A stretch of DNA of 64,000 bases from positions 11,071,596 through 11,135,595 of the forward strand of contig OY744553.1 in the NCBI GenBank assembly GCA_963556195.1. Reading direction: 5' to 3'. The notes beneath the pieces were generated by a model. It was given only the letters and a program-made list of their open reading frames with translations. It did not search any database and was not told the DNA's origin. This DNA is from Sepiola atlantica. Taxonomy: Eukaryota; Mollusca; Cephalopoda; Sepiida; Sepiolidae. The position numbers were made by a program, and so were the translations under genes. Positions within the stretch are counted from its first letter, which is position 1. Each line of letters begins with the position of its first letter. Shown here in pieces: positions 22,131 through 34,800 of this stretch.

Positions 22131-22642
22131 GAAACGGCCATCTCTGAGTCAAATAAATTTGTTCACTAGAACTTTGCAAACAGATTTTCTGTTCAACATC
22201 CAGACACATGGTACAATTATAAATCGGAGCCAGTTGCGAAATATTAAAGACATAAAATCCTGCAACAAAAGAATTATCCGTCCAAATAAAATTACAATTC
22301 CATTTTAAAACAATTAATAAAGCTTTATTGTTTTGTAGGTTACAATGTGATATACTTTGTTGAAGATATAATGAGAAATAACCCGAGTGGAAGCTCTTTA
22401 AACTAATAGGTTTATTTCCGGATGTATATATCTTGTACATACAAGATATGTTAACAGAATACAGAATATGTAATAGGGAAGACCGACTAGAGAATACGTA
22501 AGACAGAGTGTTAAGACTGCATGTGTCTTAACTCGAATGTCTCGACTGCTCGCTGTGGTCGTACTTATAGTCCGACGAGTCCATCTATTTTGTGAATGGG
22601 GAAGTCAGGTTATCCCATCACAATACAATGATTTGTGTTTTC
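22131..22642. other. gene-free DNA
   Basis: Contains a related piece of the 23.3-kb repeat end (22265-22350); otherwise unassigned. Confidence 0.4.
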
Positions 22643-23945
22643 TTCTGCTGAACAACAGACTTGCAAATGAGAATTCTTAACCCGACCAAACAAAAACACA
22701 AGTCCAACTGAACACAATCCATTAGCTAAGAGCCTCAGAGCACGTCTCTCTCTGAGAGGCACACAAATCTCAACTGACCGTGAGATGTCCAGATAAAAAC
22801 AACTGACCGCCCCTGCCCTTCTGCTGAAATATATATAGATATCCCTGGGGTCACACCAGAAATGCCACCAGATATCCACTTGAAAATAATGGTCAGCCTT
22901 ATCTATGAACATAAAAAACATAATGCTTAGGGGGTCCTGTATCTGGACGACCATTATTTTTGGAAAACCTTAAGTGGTTCATTACTACAGCAGGCAACCT
23001 CGTATCTGTTGAAACATTGTTTTTTTTCAAGTGGACAAATCGAATTCTGGGTGGTCGAAACCCCAAACCAGACATATTTTCAATTTTTTGTGTGTGGTTT
23101 CTCTTCTCTTGGTTAAATATCTCTCAAGCCTGTTATCCACATGTGCAGCAAGCCTGTTATTTGCAAGCATTGCAAACATACAACGCACTAAACATGCAAC
23201 CACCGTGTGCATGTTTACACCTTCTTCGGGTGCATCTTTTCAAACGCAGAAACATTCTCGTCAATCGTGCGGTCTCAGTCAGTGCTGCAACAGAAAACTT
23301 CTGCTTCCAAATAAAATCACGAATAACAAAGGTTTATTGTTTTGGGGGTTACAATGATACTCGTTTTCCTCTACTGAACAACAGGCATGCAAATGAGAAT
23401 TCTTAGTCCGTCCAAATCAAAACACAAGTCAAATAGCTTAAAGTTCAAGGGCATATCTCTCCCTCTGAGAGGCACACAAACCCAATTGACTATGAGATAC
23501 TCAGAGGAGCAACTCTTCCCCTGCCCATCTGCTTAAATATAGAGATATTCTTGGGACCAGATCAGAAAGATCACCCAGATATCCACTTGAAAATAATAGC
23601 CAGCCTTATCTATGAACATTAAATAACTAATGCCCAAGGGGTTCCGTAGCTAGCCGGCAATTATTTTTGGCAAAACTCAAGTATGTCATAACCACAGCAG
23701 AGAACTTTGTATCTGAAGGAACATTATTTTCTCAAGTGGACAAATCGAATTCTGGATGGTCAAACCCAAAATTAGAGATATTTCCCATATTTTGGATGAT
23801 TTCTCTTTTCTTAGCAAGCCTGTTATATGCATGTTTGCAAACATGCAACTGCCTAGTGCATATTTACACCTTCAGGTGCATCTTTTTGAACGCAGAAACA
23901 TTCTCGTCAAACTTGGGAATCTTTATCTCAAGCTCTATAGCCTAT
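22643..23945. repeat. diverged tandem duplication, units about 730 and 575 bp
   Basis: 22643-23369 and 23370-23945 align end to end (landmarks GAACAACAG, GCAAATGAGAATTCTTA, ATATCCACTTGAAAATAATG, CAAGTGGACAAATCGAATTC, GCAGAAACATTCTCGTCAA). They differ by many substitutions and indels, so the duplication is old. No coding domain is recognised in either unit. Confidence 0.8.
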
Positions 23946-24099
23946 ACAGAATTTCGAATTGAACCCTTTATTTAATCTACAGGTGTAGATTGTTTCCCCC
24001 CTCCCTGCATTCGTCAATTAATTAGCATCCCCCCTCCTTTCCCTCCCTCTCTCTCTCTCTCTATCAGCCTGCTTTCTGATTTTGCACTTCAGCTTTTTA

Positions 24100-24727
24100 T
24101 CTCTATTTATATAAAGTTAGGTATGTGTATATGTTTATATATTTGACTGTACAGGATTCATGCCTAAACTAATTAACCGATCATTACGAATTTTGAAACG
24201 CAGCTTTTATGCGTAAGGACGGGTTTCTGGCTATATTTAGTTTGATATAGTATCTTGCAAATGGGGTTAAAAAGGGGGTGGAGCCCTTCGTAAAAATTCA
24301 AATACCTCCGATTTTTGTGAAATTTTAATAATGTTTTAGACATAAATTAATAAATATTCACCAAATTTCAGTTTCTTTGAAGTATTTTAAAGGGATTTTA
24401 GGATGCATTTTAGGACACAACAACCAATTCAAATATTTCAGATTTGCATAAAATTTGATCCATAGTCATTAGACACCAATTAAGTCAAATTCCTTTAATT
24501 TAAATTTCTTCTTACGACCCCTTAAACTTAAACCTCAAATTTTGTGTATTTTTTAGAATGCAAAATCATGTAATGGATTTTGATCAAAATTGGAATAAGG
24601 ATCCTAGATATAAGGTTTAATATTATTATATCTTGATTTAAATCTTTGTAAGGAAACATAAAAGTGGTGCAAAACTATTTTGTTCAAGGAATTAATTTTA
24701 CCCGTCATGGGACGGGTATTCTTCTAG
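24100..24727 (+). mobile_element. non-autonomous Helitron
   Basis: The 5' end TCTCTATTTATATAAAG follows an A; the 3' end has a perfect 6-bp hairpin CCCGTC-ATGG-GACGGG at 24701-24716, then ATTCTTCTAG followed by T. TC start, subterminal hairpin, CTAG end and A/T insertion are the Helitron hallmarks. No Rep or helicase reading. An inverted copy is at 27860-28510. Confidence 0.85.
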
Positions 24728-24837
24728 TTATTTATAAATTTATGAGTTTAATACTTTTGAGTTTTAAAATTTTTTTTTATCTTATTAAAAAAAAAGGTGA
24801 AAAAAATATATCTTAATACTTGTTGAAGTAGATATTT

Positions 24838-26060
24838 TGTCGTCTTTTTCTTATCGATTAGTTGCGACTTTTTCTTATCGATTAGTTGTGAATTTTTTTT
24901 ATCGATTAGTTGTGACTTTTCTTATCGATTAGTTGTGACTTTTTCTTATCGATTAGTTGTGACTTTTTCTTATCGATTAGTTGTGACTTTTTCTTATCGA
25001 TTAGTTGTGACTTTTTCTTATCGATTAGTTGTGACTTTTTCTTATCGATTAGTTGTGACTTTTTCTTATCGATTAGTTGTGACTTTTTCTTATCGATTAG
25101 TTGTGACTTTTTTCTAACAGATTAGTTTTTTCTTTTGTTATCTATTTGTTTTGCCGTTTCCTTATTGATTAGTTTTGTCAACTTTTTCTTATCGATTAGT
25201 TTCGTGTCAATGATTTCAAGTAGTGAATAGCAATTAAATTGTCTTTTCTTATCGATTAGTTTTGTCTGATCGATTAGTTATGCCTTCTTATCGATTAGTT
25301 TCGTCTTTGTCTTATCGATTAGTTTTGTCTTTGTCTTATCGATTAGTTTTGTCTTTGTCTTATCGATTAGTTTTGTCTTTGTCTTATTAGTTTTGCTTTC
25401 TTTTTCTTATTAGTTTTGCTTTCTTTTTCTTATCGATTAGTTTTGTCTTTTTCTTATCGATTAGTTTTGTCTTTTTCTTATCGATTAGTTTTGTCTTTTT
25501 CTTATCGGTTAGTTATGTCTTTTTCTTATTGGTTAGTTATGTTTTTTCTTATCGATTAGTTTTGTCTTTGTCTTATCGATTAGTTTTGTCTTTGTCTTAT
25601 CGATTAGTTTTGTTTTTGTCTTATTAGTTTTGTCTTCTTTTTCTTATCGATTAGTTTTGTCTTTTTCTTATCGGTTAGTTATGTCTTTTTCTTATCGGTT
25701 AGTTATGTCTTTTCTTATCGATTAATTATGTCTTTTCTTATTGATTAGTTATGTCTTGATTAGTTATGTCTTTTTCTTATCGATTAGTTATGTCTTTTTC
25801 TTATCGATTAGTTATGTCTTTTTCTTATCGATTAGTTATGTCTTTTTCTTATCGATTAGTTATGTCTTTTTCTTATCGGTTAGTTATGTCTTTTCTGATC
25901 GATTAGTTATGTCTTTTCTGATCGATTAGTTATTTCTTATCGATTAGTTATGTCTTTTTCTTTTCGATTAGTTATGTATTTTTTTTTCGATTAGTTATGT
26001 CTTTTTTCGACTAGTTATGCCTTTTTCTGTTTGATTAGTTTGTCTTTTTTATTTTATCAA
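24838..26060. repeat. 24-bp CGATTAGTT array
   Basis: Repeats of TCTTATCGATTAGTTGTGAC and variants. Three blocks: GTTGTGACTTTTT (24840-25110), GTTTTGTCTTTG/TTT (25240-25640) and GTTATGTCTTTTT (25680-25990). A 30-bp interruption GTCAATGATTTCAAGTAGTG at about 25204 recurs at the right boundary near 26069. Confidence 0.93.
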
Positions 26061-27214
26061 CAAGTTGTTTCAATGATTTCAAGTAGTGAATACAAATAAA
26101 ATTGCGAATCGATAGCGAACGAGCAAACCCTGCTCGTGAATAAAAAATGTGGCCCATCTTTACATTTTACTGCAGTTTACCAGAACACCCGATCGTCAGA
26201 AATATAACGGCTACAAACTAACCAGAAAAGCGAAAGCTGTAATATCTAATGCCATTTTATAAATGTATGTAGTGTGACATCACTGCACGCTGTCACATTT
26301 TTATTCTAAAAACCTTAACGTCTATGACGAGACAATGTTCGTAAATATGTGATTTATTTTAATATTTTATCTAATTTATTAGAAATTCCAGAAGACAGAC
26401 ACTTAATCTTATTTCATTTTCGGTTAAATGTGAAATGAGATAGTTAGTCTTTCTCTACTCTATCGTTATTTCTATGACACGTGCTCGACTGAGCTTCAGT
26501 CTCAGGTTCCCCCTGAAAATATTCACAGCAAAAACTCATCTATTGTCACCCACCGCAAAGAATTTTCCTTTCTTCCTTTGTGGACCTAGAACTAAATGGA
26601 ACTGCCATGAACAAAGTTTCTTTCCATCTGTAGAATGATACGGCAGGGCTGCTTCCCAGCCGACTACAACATGGTTGTTTTTAAGTCCAATGTAAACACA
26701 TTCTTGTCAAGCTGCTCACTTAAATAACCAATATTGTTTCCAATCCTCTTGTGGTGTTATTCACCGCCAACTGACACTCATTACCGCTTATCCTCAAGCA
26801 GCCTTCGGGCCTTGATAAGCAGTGGCATATTTGTATAAAAAAAGGGTTCCTTATTATTTTTACATTAACCCTGATACTTGACTCGAGTTGAAATCTCATC
26901 CTTGTCGCCAACTGTATTAGTGTTAACAGAGAGACTAATAGAGACTAATAGAAACTAATAGGGAGGCACTTCAACGAATGTAAAGGATAGAAAGAAAGTT
27001 TACTAAACAAAGGAATTAAGGTGAACAAAGTAATTTAGCAATCACTAGATTGAGCTAGCAAGTCCCGTCAGATATTGTTATTGTTCATTCTTTTCATAAG
27101 TAAACTGGACGATTCCATTCTCTGTATTTAGATACTATATAACGCCTGGTTTATGAAATATATTACTGGTTCTTCAATTTTTATTTAATGTGGTGTGGTA
27201 TATATATATATATA
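26061..27214. other. gene-free DNA
   Basis: Mostly unassigned. AGTCTTTCTCTACTCTATCG at about 26449 recurs inverted near 48945. No domain, RNA or tandem repeat recognised. Confidence 0.35.
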
Positions 27215-27792
27215 CTAGAAGAATGACCATACAAAAACGTTGGTGCTACCAGATCAGGCTGTTTGAAGATATTGGCTTCCTGACCCAAAATACACCAAAC
27301 ATTGATGTTTTATTGTTTTCTCTTTGCACAACTCAATCGTGTTCTGCAAAATCCAAAACAAAAAACAACAATTTCCCCAACTTCCCTCCCCTCCCCTCTC
27401 ATTCAACCAAACACTTTGAATAAATATTTGAACATATAAAAAACCTGAAGCATAAAAACTTTTACCAAAATGACTGGATCTGCCATTAAATAACCTGAAA
27501 AGGGTTGATATGCTGTAAAACAAAACAACCAAACCAAACACTTTGAATAAATATTTGAACATATAAAAAACTTGAAGCATCAAATCTTTTACCAAAATGA
27601 TCGGATTCGGCATTAAATAACCCGAAAAGGGTTGATATGCCGTAAAACAAAACAATCAAACCAAACACCATGAAGCAATACTTGAACATATAAAAAACTT
27701 GAAGCTTCAAATCTTTTACCAAAATGACTGGATCTGCCATTAAATAACCCGAAAAGGGTTGATATGCCGTAAAACAAAACAACCAAACCAAC

Positions 27793-27798
<6 letters not shown>
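27215..27798. repeat. Helitron-like end joined to 127-bp tandem units (copy 2)
   Basis: Starts CTAGAAGAATGACC (the inverse of the Helitron 3' end), then the ACCAGATCAGGCTG segment, then units of exactly 127 bp (CATTAAATAACC at 27484, 27611 and 27738). Same internal units as 14455-15040. Confidence 0.7.

Positions 27799-27858
<60 letters not shown>
27799..27858. repeat. (TA)n microsatellite
   Basis: About 30 TA units between the 127-bp array and a Helitron end. Confidence 0.97.
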
Positions 27859-27859
<1 letters not shown>

Positions 27860-28502
27860 CTAGAAGAATAACCATACAAAGACGGCTAAAATATTTTCCT
27901 CGAACAGGAACAATTTTGCACCACTTTTATGTCCTCTTACAAAGATTAAAATCAAGATAGTAAAATTAAAATCAAGATATAATGATAAACCTTATGTCTA
28001 GAATCCTTATTCTAATTGTGATCAGAATCCATGACATGATTTGATTCTAGAAAATGTCTTAAATTTAAGACTGAAACTTAAGGGGTCTTAAGAATAATTT
28101 GAAATTCATGGAATCTTGCTTAATTGGTGTCTGATGACTATAGATCAAATTTAATGCAATCTAAAATATTTGAATTTTCAAACAGGGTCTGCCCATATTA
28201 TTTACTCTAAAATCCCTTTAAAATACCCCAAAGAAACTGAAAAGTGGAGGATATTTATTAATTGATGTCTCATACCTATTCTTAAAATTTCATAAAAATC
28301 GAAGGTATCTGAATTTTCACAAATGGCTTCACCCTTTCTTTTATTTCTCTTGCACAAAGCTAAATCAAACTAAATATAGCCCACATTTAAACCCCTTATG
28401 CCGACCAGCTGTTTTCCAAAATCCATGATGATCGATTAATAAGTTTAGGAGTGAATCCTTTACATACAAATATATAAACATATACAAATACCAAACTTAC
28501 AC

Positions 28503-28510
<8 letters not shown>
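27860..28510 (-). mobile_element. non-autonomous Helitron, inverted copy
   Basis: Full-length relative of 24100-24727 on the opposite strand; the 3' end CTAG is at 27860-27863 next to A (T on the element strand). The 3' hairpin is degraded (GCCGTCTTTGTATGGTTAT on the element strand), and the 5' end merges with (TA)n. Confidence 0.75.
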
Positions 28511-28538
<28 letters not shown>

Positions 28539-29364
28539 CTTCTATGTTAATATCTAGTATATATAATGGATATTATATATATATATATATATATATAATA
28601 CAGGCAAGGTAAACATCCACAGGATAGGAATCCAAAGAAATTCAACCGGGCTTATAAAAAGTTCTCAGTATCAAATAGAGCTTTTATATATGATTATTTT
28701 TTTCATTCTTTCCAAATATGATCTTTTAACTCTGCCTGATGAGATATCAGTTTATAACAGCTGTTGATCGATAACATCGACATGCCAGTGTTGCAGATTT
28801 TGTACATATATGTGTAAATGAAAAAAAAATAATCATATATATATATATATATATATATAATGATACAATTATAGAGAATCAAGATGGGGATACCAGACCG
28901 ACTCTCTCTCTCCCTCTAACACTACCTCCCCATGTCTCCTTGATGATTATTGATTTCCAAACTCTGTGTCTCCTCTTCCTTAATGCCCAATCGCTGTGTG
29001 TTATCACTCTAAGTAACCATCCGTTCCGAGGAAGCTTCTTAGGTGGACGTCTTAAACCCCCCCCCCCTCCTTCAGCCCGCAACGATTCCGCCCTCCCGCC
29101 CGGTTTTGTCACGGGTGAATACAAAATCAATGAAGTTATGTGATGCTTTTAATGATTTCTCATCTTGCCAGCATCCAGTGTTTAGTGACTCAATCAATGG
29201 GAAGGATAATATTGCGCAGCGGATAGGGATGGGGGTTGAGTTCAGTCACACGGTTGTCGGGGAGCAAGTTGGTCTGTTCTCTCGGGTAGGGGTTAGAAGA
29301 AAGTGGGTGGCTTCCCTGCACATAAGCCTCTTGACTATGAAATGGTATAGATTACACGGCAGAG
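28511..29364. other. gene-free DNA with family E element
   Basis: 28613-28850 is a family E copy in (TA)n, inverted relative to 57541-57795 (shared ATCGATAACATCGACATGCC and CTGATGAGA). The rest, including a C9 tract near 29058, is unassigned. Confidence 0.5.
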
Positions 29365-29612
29365 ATCATCATCAACATCATCCCCATTATTATCATCATC
29401 ACCATGATTGTCATCAGCATCATCGTTGACATCATCATCATCATTATTAGCAGTATCATTGTCATCATTATCATCATCAGCATCATCATTATCGACATCA
29501 TCATCATCATCATCAGTAACATCATCATCATCAGTAACATCATCATCATCAGTAACATCATCATTATCATCATCATCATCATTATCATCATCAGTATCAT
29601 TATCATCATCTC
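29365..29612. repeat. (ATC)n imperfect trinucleotide tract
   Basis: ATC/ATT triplets with an inner periodic TCATCATCATCAGTAACA unit (three times near 29500-29560). All frames translate as poly-Ile, Ser or Met/Asp runs. Confidence 0.95.
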
Positions 29613-30215
29613 TTAATATTCGGTTTAACATCCATTTTACATACTGGCATGTGTTGGATGGTTCTTAGAAATTGACTTTCAAACTAACTTATCTCTGGCC
29701 AAGTCTTTATATATCATTCCTTCTCTCAAGTACATTTTTATCACTTCCTGTCATGTTTTCCTTGGCTTTCCCCTGCCATAGACCCTGCTAACGCAACTGT
29801 TCTACATCTACTGACCCAAGAACTATCGTCCATTCTTTCATCATCATATTCGATTTAACATCCGTTTTACATGCTGGCATTCATTGCATTGCTTTTAGAA
29901 ATTGACTTACAAACTAACCTATCTCTGGCCAGGTCAGGCAGTTGTCGGGGAGTGAGTCGCTTTATACTCTGGGATAGGGTTTACAAGAAAGTTGGTGGCA
30001 TCTCTCCAGATAAGCTTCCGGCCAACGAAACGGTATTCGTAAAAAAATGACGGAGAAAAAAATTATGCTTTGCTAGTGTTCACACTAATATTTATATTCG
30101 GACAACGAAACAAACGGTATAGTTTACTTGGCAAAAAGTAGAAATTTTTAATAAATGACGGTCCTCTACGACACATTCTTCCATACCATCCCCCCAAAAA
30201 TAGGAGCGTGATTTT
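29613..30215. other. dispersed repeats, two related copies
   Basis: 29615-29700 and 29845-29935 share TTTAACATCC, TTTTACATACTGGCAT-like text and GAAATTGACTT, resembling a short repeat I associate with cephalopod genomes. 29930-30005 matches 29245-29320 (GTTGTCGGGGAG). 30040-30105 is the left flank of the composite repeat. Confidence 0.5.
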
Positions 30216-30790
30216 TATTGGTCCCCCGATTTATAAAATCGGGGGACTTATGTTTTGAGGCATGTCTGTCCGTCCGTCCGTCTGTCCGGATTTTTCTCCA
30301 CAATCATCCATTGAATTTCTCTGAAATTTTGCATGAAGTTGTAACTTTGGTCAGGTTAGAAAGTGACATTCTCCGATTTTTGAAAAAAATCTGGTTAGCC
30401 CCCCAGGGGGTCAAAAGGCCCCGAAATGGCAAAAAAATGACATTTTTTTGCCCCATAACTTTTCATCCATCCATTCAATTTCTCTGAAACTTGGCCCAAA
30501 TGTGAAGGCAATTGTTCCTAATAGAAAATAAGTATCGCTGACCTTGGAAAAAAATCTGGTTTGCGCCCCCAGGGCGTCAAAAGCCCCCAAAATGGCAAAA
30601 CATGACCCTTTTCTCCCATAACGTTTGATCCATCCATTCAATTTTTCTGAATCTTGGCCAAAATGTAGAGGCAATTGTTCTGGATATAAAATGAGCATCC
30701 TTGACCTCAGAAAAATCTTGGTTCGCGCCCCCAGGGGGTCAAAGGGGGGGTCAAAAATGCCCCAAATTGCCCAAATTTATTGTTGCATTT
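30216..30790. repeat. roughly 160-bp unit repeated about three times
   Basis: Units start near 30298, 30453 and 30616 with CCATAAC...CATCCATTCAATTT and end with GCCCCCAGGGGGTCAAA-type text. Preceded by the palindrome CCCCCGAT...ATCGGGGG and (GTCC)n at 30268-30285. GC-richer than its surroundings. Confidence 0.75.
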
Positions 30791-30845
30791 TACACTCGCC
30801 ACATACAGAGGGGGACCATGCACGTGCGGCTTGTTTATATATGTA

Positions 30846-31106
30846 TGACAGAAGATCAGAACAACATCGGTACCGTCGGTTTCAAATCCGACAAAAGGTA
30901 GAATAGAATGTGATCGTCCTTTAAAATCCAACAAGAGTGAAACAGCATGTGACTGCCTTTTATGGACTCTCCTCAGCATCCGTTGTGGTCTGTTGCAACT
31001 GGCCACAACGGAGGCTAGGAAGAGTCCATAAAGAGCGGTCACGTGCTGTTCCCTCTTGTTGGATTTGAAACCGACGGTACCGATGTTGTTCTGATCTTCT
31101 GTAATT
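30846..31106. mobile_element. fold-back element
   Basis: Arms share ACAGAAGATCAGAACAACAT, GGTACCGTCGGTTTCAAATC and inward through GAGAGTCC-type text, in opposite orientation. The arms have diverged in the middle. The terminal ACCGTCGGTTTCAA block recurs in the fold-back at 59283-59475. Confidence 0.8.
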
Positions 31107-31639
31107 AATATATAAATAAATATATTTTTTGATACTTCTTCTTTCCCCCTGTTGTGGCCCTTTATATATTCGGTTCCATTGATTTGTGTTCTCTTTAGAA
31201 GTGGATTGTGATTATCATATTCATACCCCCCCACCCCCCACACCCATCTTCTTGAACTGCTGTATAATTCAGGGTTTACTATACTCTAGTCTTGATGCAA
31301 TGTCTTAGCTTCGAACTTATGTGTCTATCTCCCGTGTTGATAAAGAGACTTGATATCAATAAACTCCATATCGTCTATGCAATTTTAATGTCAAATGATT
31401 CCCCCCCCCTCTCTTTCGAAATTCAGAAATGACATTTGCTAACAGGATTCTTTTTTCTTAGTTTATTAAAAAAAAATCAAGAAAAACTGAGAAATTTTTA
31501 TGAGTGTACATCATTCGTCAAAAATTACGGGAAAAAAATTATGCTTTGTTAATGTTCACACTAATATTCATATTCATATAAAATAACGTCTCAGTCAGTA
31601 AAGTTAGAAAAAATATCAAAGAAAACTTCTAAAACTGGA
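31107..31639. other. gene-free DNA
   Basis: C-rich runs at 31226-31245 and 31400-31410; the composite-repeat left flank at 31515-31610. No gene. Confidence 0.4.
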
Positions 31640-32840
31640 AAGGTTAAAGAAAGATCAATAAAAAAATAAAGAAAAATGAATTTTTAAAAAATAAAAAAAG
31701 ATAAATAAAAAAAAAGAAAGATAGATAAATAAAAATGAAAATAATAAATAAAAAAGAATGATAGATAAAAAAAATTAAAAAAAGATAAATAAAAAATAAT
31801 AAAAAAGATAAATAAAAAAGAAAGTTAAATAAATAAAAATAAAAAAGATTAATAAAAAAAAATAAAAAGAGATAAATAAAAAAAGAAAAGAATGATAGAA
31901 AAATAAAAAAATAAAAAAGATGAATAAAAAAAGATAAATAAATAAAAATAAAAAAGATTAATAAAAAAGAATGATAGATAAATAAAAAAATAAAAATGAT
32001 AAATGAAAAGAAAGATAAATAAAAAAAATAAAAAAGATAAATAAAAAAAGATAAATAAATAAAAATAAAAGATTAATAAAAAAAAGAATGATAGATAAAT
32101 AAAAAAAAATAAAAAGAGATCAATAAAAAAAGAAAAGAATGATAGATAAATAAAAAAGTAAAATAGATAAATAAAAAGAAAGATAAATAAATAAAAATAA
32201 AAAAGATTAATAAAAAAGAATGATAGATAAATAAAAAATAAAAAAAGATAAATAAAAAGAAAGATAAATAAATAAAAATAAAAAAGATTAATAAAAAAAA
32301 GAATAATAGATAAATAAATAAAAAAAAAAGATAAATAAAAAGAAAGATAAATAAATAAAAATAAAAAAGATTAATAAAAAAAGAATGATAGATAAATAAA
32401 AAAGATAAATAAAAAGAAAGGTAAATAAATAAAAATAAAAAAGATTAATAAAAAAAAAGAATGATAGATAAATAAAATAAATAAAAAGAGATCAATAAAA
32501 AGAAGGATAAATAAATAAAAATAAAAAAGATTAATAAAAAAGAATGATAGATAAATAAAAAAAATAAAAAAGATAAATAAAAAGAAAGATAAATAAATAA
32601 AAATAAAAAAGATTAATAAAAAAAGAATGATAGATAAATAAAATAAATAAAAAAAGATAAATAAAAAGAAAGATAAATAAATAAAAATAAAAAAGATTAA
32701 TAAAAAAAGAATGATAGATAAATAAAAAAGATAAATAAAAAGAAAGATAAATAAATAAAAATAAAAAATATTAATAAAAAAAAGAATGATAGATAAATAA
32801 AATAAATAAAAAGAGATCAATAAAAAAAGAATATAAATCG
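31640..32840. repeat. A-rich satellite (GATAAATAAAAA type)
   Basis: Irregular units of AAAGATAAATAAATAAAAAT, AAAAGATTAATAAAAAA and GAATGATAGATAAATAAA. The 149-codon minus-strand frame across it is pure Phe/Ile/Leu/Tyr and not a gene. Confidence 0.93.
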
Positions 32841-33091
32841 GTATAGAAAGAAGAAAGAAAATAAAGAAATCGTCTCATTATGGAAATAGATTGATGGATT
32901 TCTTTCCGAATTCATTTTTGACAGCAAAGTGGGGGTGTTGTCTGACTTGCTATTAGTTTTCTGCTTTTCCTTAAATACTTGAAATGGATTTGTCCGACAG
33001 GAAAATTATCATTTTCAGATGATAATTAAAAAAAATTATATGTTCAATATTTACAATTTTTATGATTTAGTGTTCCACTCGTATCTCTAAA

Positions 33092-33099
<8 letters not shown>

Positions 33100-33164
<65 letters not shown>

Positions 33165-33165
33165 G
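33100..33165. repeat. (TA)n microsatellite
   Basis: TA units with one TGTA interruption, at the left edge of a fold-back element. Confidence 0.95.
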
Positions 33166-33185
33166 TTTGGCAGCAAATTGTTATT

Positions 33186-33701
33186 AAGACAGGCTTCATT
33201 AAAATCCACGGAGTTCTGCTTTTTTGAGATTTTCTTGGTTAGTCGTTCGGAAAATACTAATCAACAACACTCGAATTATACACAGAAATAACTGCACCGA
33301 CTTAAAATATTCGAAGCACTATATATTAGAAAAATGCAACCCACGATAAACAAAATCGCATTTACGACCGGCATTAACGCCCTTTCCGTATTTAACAATT
33401 AATATTTAAGGTAAAAAAAAAAAAATCTATACATATGTAAATCAATAAAACATAAATAAATTAAAGAATGAAGAAAAAAAAAGCTATAAAAATGGAAGCG
33501 GAAAAAGACCCATATTAGCTAAAATCAACCTCCTGAAGATGGACGAGACGTCCGAAAGCATAACGACCCAAACCATAACGATGGGTGCTATACTGCACCA
33601 GCTACTACCACGCGATCGTAAAATCGCTCGAAGAGTCGAACGACTAACCAAGAAAATCTCAAAAAAGCAGAACTCCGTGCATTTTAATGAAGCCTGTCTT
33701 A
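33186..33701. mobile_element. fold-back element with hammerhead-like core
   Basis: Left arm 33186-33255 and right arm 33630-33701 are inverted copies (AAGACAGGCTTCATTAAAAT left). A core at 33533-33557 reads CTGAAGA, extra T, stem GGAC-GAGAC-GTCC, GAAA, but stem III and stem I are not convincing. (TA)n on both sides. Confidence 0.75.
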
Positions 33702-34149
33702 GATATATATATATATATATCTATCACTTTTTTGTTTCATTTTACTTCAGTCGAAGTTCTCAGAAATCCTTCCTATATGAGATACATTTGAATATTCTAT
33801 CAAAGTTTTCTTTTACTATGTTCTATTATATATCAATTTTGTTCTCTTGGTCTTACCGGGTTCCAGGACAAGAATTCATCTAGTCTGGTGGAATATCCAT
33901 CTTAGTGCTGTTACTCGAGGTAACATTACTTGGAGAAGGTGCACCATTCCTCCTACGAGCCAGTGTATGGCCGTGTTGAGATCATATTTGTGCTCCGAAT
34001 ATTATGTTATTTTGAATATTTGATCAGGGTTTACTTGTAGAGTGAAGTATCCTCATGTCAGGTTGTCCTGACAAACCCTTGTACAGAGAGACCTTAGACA
34101 CTCGAGGAATGAATCAATGAATGAGTAATATGTGTCGTATTTGTATTGT
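33702..34149. other. dispersed repeat copy
   Basis: 33735-34100 is the second copy of the repeat at 3008-3245, here longer, running into the 47-bp array. Confidence 0.65.
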
Positions 34150-34800
34150 TTCCTTAAGATGCCTGCTTCCATCATCTTGATGTATGTTACGGACAACCAT
34201 TGTAATCTGTTGTAATATGACCATTGATGTATGTTAGGGTAGGGACAACCATTGTAATCTGGTGTAATATGACCATTGATGTATGTTAGGGACAACCATT
34301 GTAATCTGTTGTAATGTGTCAATTGATGTATGTTAGGGACAACCATTGTAATCTGGTGTAATATGACCATTGATGTATGTTAGGGGCAACCATTGTAATC
34401 TGTTGTAATGTGTCAATTGATGTATGTTAGGGGCAACCATTGTAATCTGTTGTAATGTGTCAATTGATGTATGTTAGGGACAGCCATTGTAATCTGGTGT
34501 AATATGTCCATTGATGTATGTTAGGGACAACCATTGTAATCTGTTGTAATATGTCCATTGATGTATGTTAGGGACAACCATTGTAATCTGTTGTAATGTG
34601 TCAATTGATGTATGTTAGGGACAACCATTGTAATCTGTTGTAATATGTCCATTGATGTATGTTAGGGACAACCATTGTAATCTGTTGTCATATGTCCATT
34701 GATGTATGTTAGGGACAACCATTGTAATCTGTTGTAATATGTCCATTGATGTATGTTAGGGACAACCATTGTAATCTGTTGTAATATGTGCATGTATGAA
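34150..34800. repeat. 47-bp tandem array
   Basis: Exact period 47 (for example 34526 to 34573): ACAACCATTGTAATCTGTTG plus TAATATGTCCATTGATGTAT plus GTTAGGG. About 13 units. A minority of units carry GTAATGTGTCAATTG. Confidence 0.95.

Noticed and set aside
24935..25117. Repeat peptide frame in the CGATTAGTT array
   Set aside because: Frame preserved by a 24-bp repeat length; no start context or flanking coding sequence.
30707..31243. 178-codon minus-strand frame
   Set aside because: It crosses a fold-back element and a tandem repeat; no domain and no consistent coding signature.
32371..32820. 149-codon minus-strand frame resembling a membrane protein
   Set aside because: It is a translation of the A-rich satellite; the hydrophobic look is due to TTT/ATT codons.
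34150..34800. CRISPR-like array
   Set aside because: Contiguous 47-bp units without spacers, in a eukaryotic sequence; an ordinary tandem repeat.
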